This document shows, in pieces, positions 53,601 through 61,826 of a stretch of DNA of 64,000 nucleotides. This stretch comes from Saccharomycopsis crataegensis (taxonomy: Eukaryota > Ascomycota > Saccharomycetes > Ascoideales > Saccharomycopsidaceae), in assembly GCF_037102585.1 (NCBI RefSeq), contig NW_027043837.1, positions 62,001 to 126,000 on the forward strand. Direction: 5' to 3'. Each line of letters opens with the position of its first letter. The stretch's first letter is position 1. Under the pieces are notes generated by a model. It was not told the origin of the DNA. It ran no database searches and worked only from the letters and a program-made list of their open reading frames with translations. A program made the position numbers and the translations under genes.

Positions 53601-55075
53601 AACAACAATTTCTCTAATCTAGGATCGTCTATCTCAACAGGACCCAGGCTAAGAGCAGCCATAGCACTAATACTTTCAATAGATTTCTCATCCAAATCGT
53701 CCACCCCCACATCTCCCACAGTAAGATTAGCAAAATCAATAAGATGGGCATATTCTCTAATGAATGGAAGCCCCACAATAACAGTAGGTGAAACAATCGG
53801 GTGCACATAACAACGGATCTTCACAACAGTATGGTTAAATGTAACAGGGATAATCACATACCTGTCTACCGCATCATACTGATTAGTTGCAGTCTTGATT
53901 GTTCTTGGGCTAATCCTAGTAAGATCGGCACTATCATAACCGAGCTTAGGCAAAATCGACGGATTCACAAAACTGTAACTCGCCCCAGAGTCAATAAGAG
54001 CTTTGGTAACAAACCCAGCAGGTCCCATAGTAACAGGAACCTTGAAAGCAACAACATCCTCATATGGAACTGCATGGTCCTCCTCTTGGACGCAATCCAT
54101 AAGGTGAGCCAAACGAGCACCAGACCCACCACCACCACGGCGAGGGCAGTCCATGCTCTGATGTCCGTGTCCTTTACACTGGAAACAATTTCCAAGAATA
54201 AGCAACAGCCTCACCTCCTCCTGGGTGAGATTAAATTTCTTGCAGAGGGCGGCAATCTTACCACTAGACTTGCGAGGATATGAGTTTCCCCGAGAACTTG
54301 GTACTGATTGCAAAGCATCCAATTCCATTGGCATCGGACCACCTCTATCCATAGGCGAAAACGTAGACGGCATAGGGATAGTCAGAGTATGGATGGTTCT
54401 TTCAGTAAGATCATTAATACTAAGTGCATGAGAAATCACATCATCTAATTTCTCATAAATGCGTCCTGCATCTGCAATGTGCTTCTGCAAACGCGGGTCC
54501 AAGGAATCGATAAAACGATTAATTTTTGAACGTTCTGACCAATCTGGAATGTACACAACATTCGCTTGAAACTCAGCAACGTGGGACAGAAGCGCTTTTC
54601 CTTTTTGCGCAATTGTCCACAATGTTCTTTCCAAAATGTCAACCATATCAACTCTAGAAAAGTGCGCAAGCACTTGCGCCTTAAAGGCTCTATAAGAGAT
54701 ATCTGACGGCAAGGAGTCAGAAAAAGAAGAAAAACTTCTAAAAGTATCTTGAGCCACGTTTCTCACGATAAAACTCATCTTATACTTGTCATTCCAATTA
54801 AGTGGCATCTGGTGTTCTGCATACTGGAAGAAGTCATGCAATGCCATGGGAGTGCGGGCAAGCATCCCTGTACTAAACGGCTTTCCGTTAAACTTGACCT
54901 CCATAGGGTCTAACACGCGACCGGCCTTCTCTTTACCGTGAAGCATTTCAACGAGCTCCATGAGCAACAGACGATTAGAATCGTCCAACGGTCCACCCGG
55001 CATACTCATCTCGTTTTCTTCGCCTGAATAATTATCTTCTTCGTCTGAGCTAGGGCTTAAACCAAATACAGTCAT
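50606..55075 (-). CDS. Ty3/gypsy gag-pol polyprotein
   Basis: 1489 residues. Gag (to about 290) with a CCHC knuckle CFQCKGHGHQSMDC (about 297); protease DSGASYSF (about 361); RT with FRQINLLLKRF, DLTKGFHQL and catalytic YVDDVLL (about 676); RNase H with IESDASGIAIGG and KTDHQSL; integrase with zinc site HAGI..CDTC (about 1055-1105), core VVDDFSKF (about 1138) and NPRGNGVAEAANK (about 1210); and a C-terminal module without an obvious chromodomain. Gag and pol are one frame, unlike Ty3 itself. Start chosen as the only upstream ATG (MTVFGLSPSSDEED). Would form particles in the cytoplasm and integrate in the nucleus. Confidence 0.92.
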   Translation of the reverse strand: MTVFGLSPSSDEEDNYSGEENEMSMPGGPLDDSNRLLLMELVEMLHGKEKAGRVLDPMEVKFNGKPFSTGMLARTPMALHDFFQYAEHQMPLNWNDKYKMSFIVRNVAQDTFRSFSSFSDSLPSDISYRAFKAQVLAHFSRVDMVDILERTLWTIAQKGKALLSHVAEFQANVVYIPDWSERSKINRFIDSLDPRLQKHIADAGRIYEKLDDVISHALSINDLTERTIHTLTIPMPSTFSPMDRGGPMPMELDALQSVPSSRGNSYPRKSSGKIAALCKKFNLTQEEVRLLLILGNCFQCKGHGHQSMDCPRRGGGGSGARLAHLMDCVQEEDHAVPYEDVVAFKVPVTMGPAGFVTKALIDSGASYSFVNPSILPKLGYDSADLTRISPRTIKTATNQYDAVDRYVIIPVTFNHTVVKIRCYVHPIVSPTVIVGLPFIREYAHLIDFANLTVGDVGVDDLDEKSIESISAMAALSLGPVEIDDPRLEKLLFDYADIFAEKLGINQVVESRGADNIRLEPMSEEVPTTPYIPKVKIALLHEVRNHIRRMVDSKLIQPSNSPYSSPFLVVKKKTGEIRLVIDFRQINLLLKRFNQNLPSYDELIQIFLANKVFSTVDLTKGFHQLTLDENSSRFTAFEFEGLKYEYLRLPFGLTSAPSHLQSYLAKKISHLSTARNYVDDVLLASPNREEHLGLLKQFFDVCRENKLFLKRLKCSFMSSKVRFLGWEIGPDGVEIPDDTREVIRKLKTPVNAKELQKTLGFTNYFRHFVASYSDLVVELYQFVSKNLEWDMETVSKRFASLKQALLETKVLSVPLSTDPATVFVIESDASGIAIGGVLKQLIPGSDELQIVGYYLRSLSIHEKNYPIRDKELLAVVYLLDKTAHLIFGHRIVVKTDHQSLSVLLKGNKEAENDRVKRWITKLAEFDIVLEYVKGTTNELADYLSRYVGALESVIPAVNLTEAEIKASIESDEYFAEISNSLRLIEDKDNKASDNASDVAETRIDEEDVNGDRLDVSQGILKNFKLIDGKLFGRTNQSPWRRVVGALRARRLIEYEHGRMHAGITQLYLGLSSKFYMRNLMKIVTAVVGGCDTCLRTKIRQHHSHPIMAVDPPGFTFQRILIDMITGLPECGGCDAILTVVDDFSKFSIFIGCNKQIDTMGVAKVLFHNVFVYYGIPCFIRSDRDIRWANSIAKDISKIMGFKYHLTAANNPRGNGVAEAANKKVVQLLRTFVSENKGDWLSYLAVAQTAINSSIHSATGISPFQAVFGRQPLLQLSEPQVVDIAHHLISEWGKRLRAIHWAVSEQLSLYQHRMNISANAGASFDDYTVGQYVLVHREAYTNSTRYKKVTDVYFGPFKVVKVINKNSFEIDLPILNLKSRVINARFLRPYSVPEAAFIDLPRTVNEFKARASEVNGILGYDPDTRSFDVTFRMARPGHCFTVPVDVFVDSVPLGLQKNLYESIKDFYGSSSIPICRKPLLGRSFQSLNRRS

Positions 55076-55149
55076 ACACTAGGATAACCAAGCTATGCTA
55101 TTAAACGACAACAGAAGTTTATAATCAGTGGAGTCTGTAAAACTAAAAA

Positions 55150-55165
55150 CCTAGTGGTGCTACCA
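55150..55165 (-). other. Primer-binding site of the gypsy element
   Basis: TGGTAGCACCACTAGG, 2 nt from the 5' LTR end, identical over 16 bases to the site in the LARD-like element at 4663-4678. Complementary to the 3' end of initiator tRNA-Met. Confidence 0.82.
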
Positions 55166-55478
55166 ATTGTTATATTACGATGCGACTATACTAGATGTAG
55201 TTAGTCACGGGTTAGGATTGATTTAGTATTACTCTCTGAAGAACCAGAGATCATATATATTGAAAACTTTTCATAATCGACGACTATAATTATATACTAA
55301 TGGTTATGAGCTTATGGTTATGAGCACGTGTATCATTGCCTATAACCAATAGCTCAAACCATACTACAACACGTTTGTTGTTACAATCAGTGTGCAAGGG
55401 CACACTAGATTCTGGAATCAAGTCAATAAAAAAAAAATTAAAAAAAAAAAAAGTGATAAAAAAAAAAAATCAAAAAAA

Positions 55479-57824
55479 ATGAGTATTAATAATACCAAAA
55501 GAATTCCAAAGCCTTCTAACTACTCCACTGATCCAACAAATGATCCTCCTTCTCAAGAAACCCTGGTTTCTTCTGATATTATCGTTGACTTAGATCATGC
55601 AAATCCCAACGCAACCGATCAAAACAATGTAAACAAACACGGAAATGAACCACATTCAGACGAAGAAATCACTGAGGAAGATGACAATACTTTTTTAAGT
55701 ACTGCTGAAACCTTTGCAACCCCATCTAATACCATAAATGAGGCCTCTAATGCTGATTCTGATGTTGATATTGCCCACCGCCCAGCCCCGGAAATTAATG
55801 TTTCTCCAGTTGATTGCGATCGCAATCTTGACAGTGCAGGTGACACTAGCGTCGACATGCATATGTCAAATCAAGCCACCATTGAATCTCAAGGAGATTC
55901 ACAACCTTCTGTTTCTATTGATTTTGTTACTGAAAACTCTGAAAACCAAAAAAAAATTGAAAACAACAAAACCCAAAAAAACTCTGAAAACCAAAAAACC
56001 CCAAAAAAAACTAACCCAGCCCCAGTTGCTGCTTTCAGCAGATCCTACGCCCAAATCGCCTCGGGCTCTAAAGGCGCATCCCAACAGGGGACCCTGATTA
56101 TGAATACCACCTCCACTTTTCAAAATGTTTTAGCCAAATTCGAAAGAGTTTTTAAATGGGCTAAATATCTCAAATCAATCAAGTTCGAACACCAAGATGT
56201 CCTTGAATATGCCATTAAGGAAAAGGGCATGAGGGGATCACTTTTCGGATTTGACACACAAAAAGTGGAAAATGTTGAAGAGAAATATCAAGAATTTGTC
56301 AAAATCTACACCATTGAAAAGTTTTTCAAATTTTATACAAATTCCCATTTAATTAATGAATTCTCAAGATTGAAACAATCTAATATTGCAGAGGAGGATT
56401 ACATTAAATTTATTATGAGCCATCAAGATAAACAAAAAATCATGATGTCATTTATTATCCCACCTGAAGTCTACCGGAAGTATGAACTTGATGATCATTT
56501 GAGTTCAATAAAGGATGCCTTCCAAAAATTAATCGATGTTAAATTAACCAACATTGAAACTGATTTGAATGATAATGATGATATCAACTTCATCAAGAAA
56601 GCTTTAATTGAAGCTCAAAACTACTTGTTTATTTCAAATGAAACTATTTGTCTCAAATCCTCACTTATCCCAATATTGAAAGGTCAATTACAAACTAAGA
56701 ATGAAAAGTTACGTAATGCATTTATTGATTTTGTCACTAGCCATTTAAGTGTTGACATTGAACAATCCACTTACAAGCCACGCATCAATATCAATAAGAA
56801 TGATAAAGAAATCCAATTGATTGAGATAACAGCCTTGGAAACAACCCCTGACTATTTTGTCGATGCTACCATCAAGCAAGCGCTTGACCTAGCCCAAATT
56901 GAACCAACATCATTCTCAGTGATTAAAAGTGACATGACTAAAAGACCTAACGAGGAGCTTAAAAATCGTTACATTTATGGTTACTTGGAAATGGAACCAG
57001 GAAAACAAATCCCGGTTATTCACCAAGACAACATTGTTTCTAAAGTTATTACTAAATGCTTACACTGTATCAATTGTGGTTCAAGAGAACACACCAGATA
57101 CAATTGCAAGCAAGCATCTTGCGCGATTTGCAAAAAGCCTAGCCATGTAGCTAAAGACTGTTACTTTAAGCGGCCAAAGAAAAATGTTACAGATGATCGT
57201 CATGAGAACCCCAAACAGAAGCAAAATCAACCACCAGTGATTGAAGTTCCTTCTACCGAGTTCACCATGGTTCATGGTTCATCTAGATCCAGACAGTCAA
57301 AACCACCACAAAATGAACTGAGCAATTTATGGAAGAATCCATTCCATCAATTGGGATTAATATCCAAAGAAAGAGATGATGATTATGAAAATATCCAAAC
57401 TACCACACCAGCTATCAACAGAAAGCATCAAATCACCCCTCCTCCGGTTAATCAAGTTAGAAAGGCCTCCAAAAAGAAGGCATCCGTCAAACCAAAGAAA
57501 ATCCTTCAAAGGGAGAAACCATCAGTGACATCAAAACTGGCACAAACTGGCTCTAAAGAGCCAACCCTGTCTGAATCAAGTGCAGAACCTGATAATGATA
57601 ATGACGAAGAATATGATGAGGAGTATGAAAATGATGGAGAATACATCTATGATGCAAAAGACGAATATGAGGATTCAGAAGAATATGAGGAGGATGAAAT
57701 GCTACTGGGTGATGAAATTCCAGTACATGAGAAAACAGAATTAACAACAACCAATGATGATTTGTCAACTCTGGAAGCTGATGCAACCAGAAACAAACAG
57801 ACAAATCAAAATTCCAATCAATAA
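55479..57824 (+). CDS. LINE2 ORF1 protein (two CCHC knuckles)
   Basis: 781 residues from MSINNTKRIPKPS; an upstream ATG at 55392 lies in LTR sequence and is not used in my reading. Order: NYSTDPTNDPP (residues 14-24), acidic region, NSENQKKIEN motif, FSRSYAQIAS segment, charged middle, knuckles CINCGSREHTRYNC (about 530) and CAICKKPSHVAKDC (about 548), Lys-rich linker, and an acidic DEEYDEEYE tail. Against the minus-strand copy it lacks 82 residues between QREKP and SVTSK, in frame. ORF2 begins 5 nt after the stop. Confidence 0.93.
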   Translation: MSINNTKRIPKPSNYSTDPTNDPPSQETLVSSDIIVDLDHANPNATDQNNVNKHGNEPHSDEEITEEDDNTFLSTAETFATPSNTINEASNADSDVDIAHRPAPEINVSPVDCDRNLDSAGDTSVDMHMSNQATIESQGDSQPSVSIDFVTENSENQKKIENNKTQKNSENQKTPKKTNPAPVAAFSRSYAQIASGSKGASQQGTLIMNTTSTFQNVLAKFERVFKWAKYLKSIKFEHQDVLEYAIKEKGMRGSLFGFDTQKVENVEEKYQEFVKIYTIEKFFKFYTNSHLINEFSRLKQSNIAEEDYIKFIMSHQDKQKIMMSFIIPPEVYRKYELDDHLSSIKDAFQKLIDVKLTNIETDLNDNDDINFIKKALIEAQNYLFISNETICLKSSLIPILKGQLQTKNEKLRNAFIDFVTSHLSVDIEQSTYKPRININKNDKEIQLIEITALETTPDYFVDATIKQALDLAQIEPTSFSVIKSDMTKRPNEELKNRYIYGYLEMEPGKQIPVIHQDNIVSKVITKCLHCINCGSREHTRYNCKQASCAICKKPSHVAKDCYFKRPKKNVTDDRHENPKQKQNQPPVIEVPSTEFTMVHGSSRSRQSKPPQNELSNLWKNPFHQLGLISKERDDDYENIQTTTPAINRKHQITPPPVNQVRKASKKKASVKPKKILQREKPSVTSKLAQTGSKEPTLSESSAEPDNDNDEEYDEEYENDGEYIYDAKDEYEDSEEYEEDEMLLGDEIPVHEKTELTTTNDDLSTLEADATRNKQTNQNSNQ

Positions 57825-57829
57825 ACATA

Positions 57830-60800
57830 ATGATTATTAAAATCAATACTCAAAATATACAACGGAGTCGTATCAGCGACCAGTTGGTAATAAGTTTCAC
57901 CCAAAAATCCAATGTGTCTTTGCTCCAAGAACTAAATCTATCAGAAGACTTTTCGTTTCAGTTCGATAACAAAGTCATATACTATAATTCAACCTGTTCC
58001 AGAACAGCAATAATTGTTGATGATTCTATTCCAGTGTTAGGATCCAAATTAGCAGGTATTACTGTCCAACATGAACTCCAAAAACACATCACGGATGTCT
58101 TAATTGAATTAGAAAATAACCAAGCACTCTGGATTATAAACTTGTATAATCCAAATCAATACCAAAAGCAAAATCAGATCCATGATCAGCTCAAACTCAG
58201 TTTACTTGCCCAACATCAGAATCTTCAAACTAGATTCCCAGGAAAGACAATCAACATCATGTTAGCTGGTGATTTTAATAATTTTATTGATCGTTCGGAC
58301 TCCCTAAATTATAGAAGCCGTGAAGACTCAGTTGCTGAATCCTTAACTAATCTCATTACTTTGTTGAACTTGAAGGACTCATTCAATTCAATCAAACATA
58401 ACATCAAGAAAACATTCACTAATAAAGCATCAGAATTAGGGAAAAGCCGGAGATTGGATAGGTTCTATATCACTGGGAGCTTCTTAAAAAACAAAGAAAA
58501 CAAATGGAATATGACACAAACAAATCATTTTGGGAAAAGATCCACACATGATTCAGTTACAGTGGAGTTGACTTTAACTTCATCCAAGGCTTACTATAAT
58601 ATGAAGAGATATAGATTAACCGATAGAGTCATTAATGTTCTCAGGCACCAATCTATAAATGAAGATATCCAAGGAACCGATGAATTAATAATTGATATTA
58701 AATGCAAAGCAGAAAAACTCAAACACATGTTGAAAAAAGTGAAAGTGCCTGAACTTGATAAAATGACGGAATATTATCAACATATTAACCAAGTTTTCCA
58801 CCAATATCAAGAACAACGCCCAATAAAACAGCTAAAAGATGTAGAAGGGACACTAGTTCAATCTCATGAAGAGATAATGAAAATAGCAACTGAATATTAT
58901 ATGGACTTGTTTGATGGAACCAGAGGAACAAAGGACACAAAAAAAATACATAAATATCTTCAGGACGTGATTCCAACCCAAGGAATATCTCCTGAAGAGA
59001 AGAGAAAAATGGATTCCTCCATAACAATGGAAGAACTCAAACTGGCAATTGATTCGGCAAATTTGAAGTCCACACCGGGCATAGATGGAATCCCATACAA
59101 ATTTTATAAGGAATTATTTCCCCAAATCAAACACATCCTTCTTCAAGAATTTAACCACATTCTAACTGAAGGAAATTTACCATTCCACTACCGAACTATA
59201 CTCTTTAACATCATACCAAAGCCTGGAAAGTCAAAAGAAAACATTGGAAACTATAGGCCGATAGCCCTTATCAACACTAATCTTCGATTATTATCCACAA
59301 TAATTAATAATAGGTTGTTGAAGCACTTGCCCGATATCATAGGGGAAGATCAAGCTGGTTTTATTCCAGGCCGGTCATCGTTCTCCAACATCACCATTTT
59401 CAGAGAAATGTTAGATAGTCTAATTCATCCAAAAGATAAAACGCATATAATACCAAATCCACAAAAGCTGATACTAATTGTGGATTTGGAGAAAGCGTTC
59501 GATAGGATATCTCACGAATATATGGAACAACTATTGTCCCATTTAAATTTTGGAAAAAAATTAGCCAAGTTAATCATCAACATCCTCAAGCAGACAACGG
59601 GATCCTTATACATCAACAACATGACCGGCCCATTATTCAATTTAAAAAATGGTACCCTCCAAGGTAATCCGTTTTCCCCTTCATTATTTGCATTAGCAGT
59701 AGAACCTTTACTACGATCTATCAAACAGAATACCAGAGGCCATAGTTACCAAGGAGATTTGATACCTGAAGCATATAGCAGTCAACATTATCTTGCTTTT
59801 GCTGATGATATCACAGTTTTCCTCAAAGATAAAAGAGATTATTCCAAAACAATGAAATGTATTAGACTATTTGAAAAATTCAGTGGCAGCAAACTCAATG
59901 AAAAGAAATCCCAACTAATCATACCAACTGATAATTATCCATTTTTGACACCATTCCCATTTGAGATTGCTGATGAAAACTTTCAATTGACATATTTGGG
60001 GATAACTATTGGACCATCAGTGACATTTTGGCCGGAAACATTGCAGCGTGACCTCCATATCAAGTACAAGTTATCAAACATGACCAGCTTGCTGATTCAA
60101 TCAAAAATAGAAGCATTCAACACATATATTGCATCCAAGTTCTATTACAAAGAACTACACCAACCTTTGTTACCCAATCAGTTGAATCAAATTGACACAT
60201 CGATTAAGTTATTGGTCAAGCAAGATACACCTATTTCTTTGGATACACTCAAGACACACAACAACAAAGGCGGTTTCTCAATGATTGATTTAAAGTCTCA
60301 ACTCCAACACCGAAGAGCCAAAATTTTCCAGGATTTGTTTTTGGATAGTCACACTAAATATAACCAGATATTACGTTTCAAAATTCAATCAAGTATCAAC
60401 AACATCATTCAAAAAACATCACCAACAAAATCACCAAAGGATGACTATATCAAAACTCATTATTGGTGGGTGGTATTACTTGAACTAGCGGATGACATTG
60501 AGAATACCAATGATTCAATTTCCTTAGAAGTTATGAATAGCAGCACATTCTCAGATGCTGAACGGACAGCGTACTGGGATTTCAGAAAAGTTCTTGGTAT
60601 AAAGAAACGTACAATCAGGTTGAAGCCAATGAAGATTGGAATTGAAGATTTAAAAAATTCAATTGAAAAAGGGATTCCTGAAAAATATCAACAACACATT
60701 CCAATTAGAATTAAGGATTTTGACCATACTAAAGGAAGTAAAAAACAACGGGAAAAACAAGATGTGAACAAGATGTCAAAAACACTCATGGACATTACTG

Positions 60801-61246
60801 GGGTGAATCAGAAACAAGTTGATAACTTTTGGCATAACCTCAAAAAATTCAACCAACATTTCCCGGGGAAATATCAAAATATTCACATCTTTCATTTGGG
60901 CATTGAAAATCACAATTACGTAAATAATCATTGTGACTATTGCAGCAAAAAATTAACCAGATATGATGAACCCCAATATGCCCCAAAGGAAATCCAATTT
61001 GAAATCATGAAGCACCATCTTATTGAATGTCCATTGGCCCAGAAACTTTGGAAAAAAATTGACTTGAATATCCCATTAACCTGGCAAACAATCATTACCC
61101 CTGCCACCAACATGAACGAAACCAGAACGATCGATAGATATCTAGGTTTCCAACGAAAATTATCAAGATTGAAATCCAAAAGGCATTTCAATTGTCATAT
61201 GGCCGTTGATTCAATGATCTTCTTGCTTGAAAGCAATATCTTTTAA
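57830..61246 (+). CDS. LINE2 ORF2 protein (endonuclease and reverse transcriptase)
   Basis: 1138 residues from MIIKINTQNIQRS. N-terminal apurinic-type endonuclease: LLQELNLSEDF, AGDFNNFIDR (about 146), RRLDRFYIT, STHDS (about 238). RT: STPGIDGIPYKFYK, NYRPIALINTNLR, GFIPGRSSFSN, VDLEKAFDRIS, LQGNPFSPSLFAL, catalytic FADD (about 657). C-terminal zinc motif with CDYC and HHLIECPL (about 1035-1070). It would nick a target and copy the LINE RNA from the nick. All motifs are present and the frame is open, so it may be functional. Confidence 0.95.
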   Translation: MIIKINTQNIQRSRISDQLVISFTQKSNVSLLQELNLSEDFSFQFDNKVIYYNSTCSRTAIIVDDSIPVLGSKLAGITVQHELQKHITDVLIELENNQALWIINLYNPNQYQKQNQIHDQLKLSLLAQHQNLQTRFPGKTINIMLAGDFNNFIDRSDSLNYRSREDSVAESLTNLITLLNLKDSFNSIKHNIKKTFTNKASELGKSRRLDRFYITGSFLKNKENKWNMTQTNHFGKRSTHDSVTVELTLTSSKAYYNMKRYRLTDRVINVLRHQSINEDIQGTDELIIDIKCKAEKLKHMLKKVKVPELDKMTEYYQHINQVFHQYQEQRPIKQLKDVEGTLVQSHEEIMKIATEYYMDLFDGTRGTKDTKKIHKYLQDVIPTQGISPEEKRKMDSSITMEELKLAIDSANLKSTPGIDGIPYKFYKELFPQIKHILLQEFNHILTEGNLPFHYRTILFNIIPKPGKSKENIGNYRPIALINTNLRLLSTIINNRLLKHLPDIIGEDQAGFIPGRSSFSNITIFREMLDSLIHPKDKTHIIPNPQKLILIVDLEKAFDRISHEYMEQLLSHLNFGKKLAKLIINILKQTTGSLYINNMTGPLFNLKNGTLQGNPFSPSLFALAVEPLLRSIKQNTRGHSYQGDLIPEAYSSQHYLAFADDITVFLKDKRDYSKTMKCIRLFEKFSGSKLNEKKSQLIIPTDNYPFLTPFPFEIADENFQLTYLGITIGPSVTFWPETLQRDLHIKYKLSNMTSLLIQSKIEAFNTYIASKFYYKELHQPLLPNQLNQIDTSIKLLVKQDTPISLDTLKTHNNKGGFSMIDLKSQLQHRRAKIFQDLFLDSHTKYNQILRFKIQSSINNIIQKTSPTKSPKDDYIKTHYWWVVLLELADDIENTNDSISLEVMNSSTFSDAERTAYWDFRKVLGIKKRTIRLKPMKIGIEDLKNSIEKGIPEKYQQHIPIRIKDFDHTKGSKKQREKQDVNKMSKTLMDITGVNQKQVDNFWHNLKKFNQHFPGKYQNIHIFHLGIENHNYVNNHCDYCSKKLTRYDEPQYAPKEIQFEIMKHHLIECPLAQKLWKKIDLNIPLTWQTIITPATNMNETRTIDRYLGFQRKLSRLKSKRHFNCHMAVDSMIFLLESNIF

Positions 61247-61368
61247 GCGGAGAAGAAAAAATAGGTGGGGAAAAACAAGAAAATAAAATCAAAAAAAAAA
61301 ATAAAATCAAAAAAAAAACAACAATTAAAAACCTTAAAAACGCATAAAAACATTTTTTCTCAATAATA

Positions 61369-61395
61369 GGGTTTTTCACCATTAATGGTTTTCCC
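61369..61395 (+). other. LINE2 3' UTR hairpin
   Basis: GGGTTTTTCACCAT, TA, ATGGTTTTCCC: a stem of five or more pairs flanked by GGG and CCC. Same plan as LINE1 at 35063-35092, with compensating differences. Confidence 0.6.
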
Positions 61396-61783
61396 TTAAC
61401 ACTTTAATTTTCAAACTACATTAGGTAGTTTATGAGATATATAGTTATATAATTAATTAATATATTGAATTTTGTCTTTAAAAAAAAAAAGTGGAGATTA
61501 CAGGCAGTATTTTATATCCAAAGAGACTTGTCCTTCCTAAACTAAATAAAGGTCTAAACTAAAGGAATGTTGAATCCTTATATAAATAAAATGATTAAAA
61601 CTAATAATGGGGTGTTGGACCCCTTCCCGGAATAAAGGACTAACAGATAAGGGGTGGAACATAAGGTGATACCTTGATAAGGTAATACCTCGATGAGGTA
61701 ATGCCGATCATGGGTTCCGTATGGTACCATACCGATGGTAACCAGGACACAACCTAACCATGATCCCATAATATAACATTTGT

Positions 61784-61826
61784 TGTTACAATCAGTATGG
61801 AAGGGCACACTAGAATCTGGAATCAA
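61784..61826 (-). mobile_element. LARD-like LTR, 3' end piece
   Basis: TGTTACAATCAGTATGGAAG to CTGGAATCAA, with three differences from the piece at 55379. LINE1 begins directly after it. It shares the TTTGT target with the neighbouring LTR. Confidence 0.85.

Larger units (their letters stand above)
50439..55371 (-). mobile_element. Ty3/gypsy element with one long gag-pol frame
   Basis: Minus strand. 5' LTR 55168-55371 (204 bp, TGTTGTAGTATGG to CGTAATATAACA), primer site 55150-55165, gag-pol 50606-55075, polypurine GGGGGGAA just before the 3' LTR, which is present in part (50439-50595). LTR copies look identical over the shared length, so it is recent. The coding part looks whole; about one break overall, at the 3' end. 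No target duplication can be read. Metaviridae by its order RT, RNase H, integrase. Confidence 0.93.
55424..61490 (+). mobile_element. LINE2 (L1/Zorro-like), full length
   Basis: A-rich 5' leader (55424-55478), ORF1, ORF2, 3' UTR (61247-61480) and poly(A) to 61490. It entered the LARD-like LTR at CTGGAATCAAGT with a short AAGT duplication (55420-55423 and 61488-61492 region). Both ORFs are open, so this is the best candidate for an active LINE in the window. Confidence 0.94.
55379..61778 (-). mobile_element. Solo LARD-like LTR carrying LINE2
   Basis: LTR pieces at 55379-55423 and 61491-61778 (minus strand), about 333 bp once LINE2 is removed, with a perfect duplication TTTGT at 55374-55378 and 61779-61783. 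No internal region remains. It abuts a second LTR of the same family at 61784. Confidence 0.9.

Noticed and set aside
55379-55423. Shared 5' sequence of LINE1, LINE2 and LINE3 as a common LINE 5' UTR
   Set aside because: The same bases form the end of the LARD-like LTR at 4613-4660, next to its primer site, so they are target sequence and not LINE.
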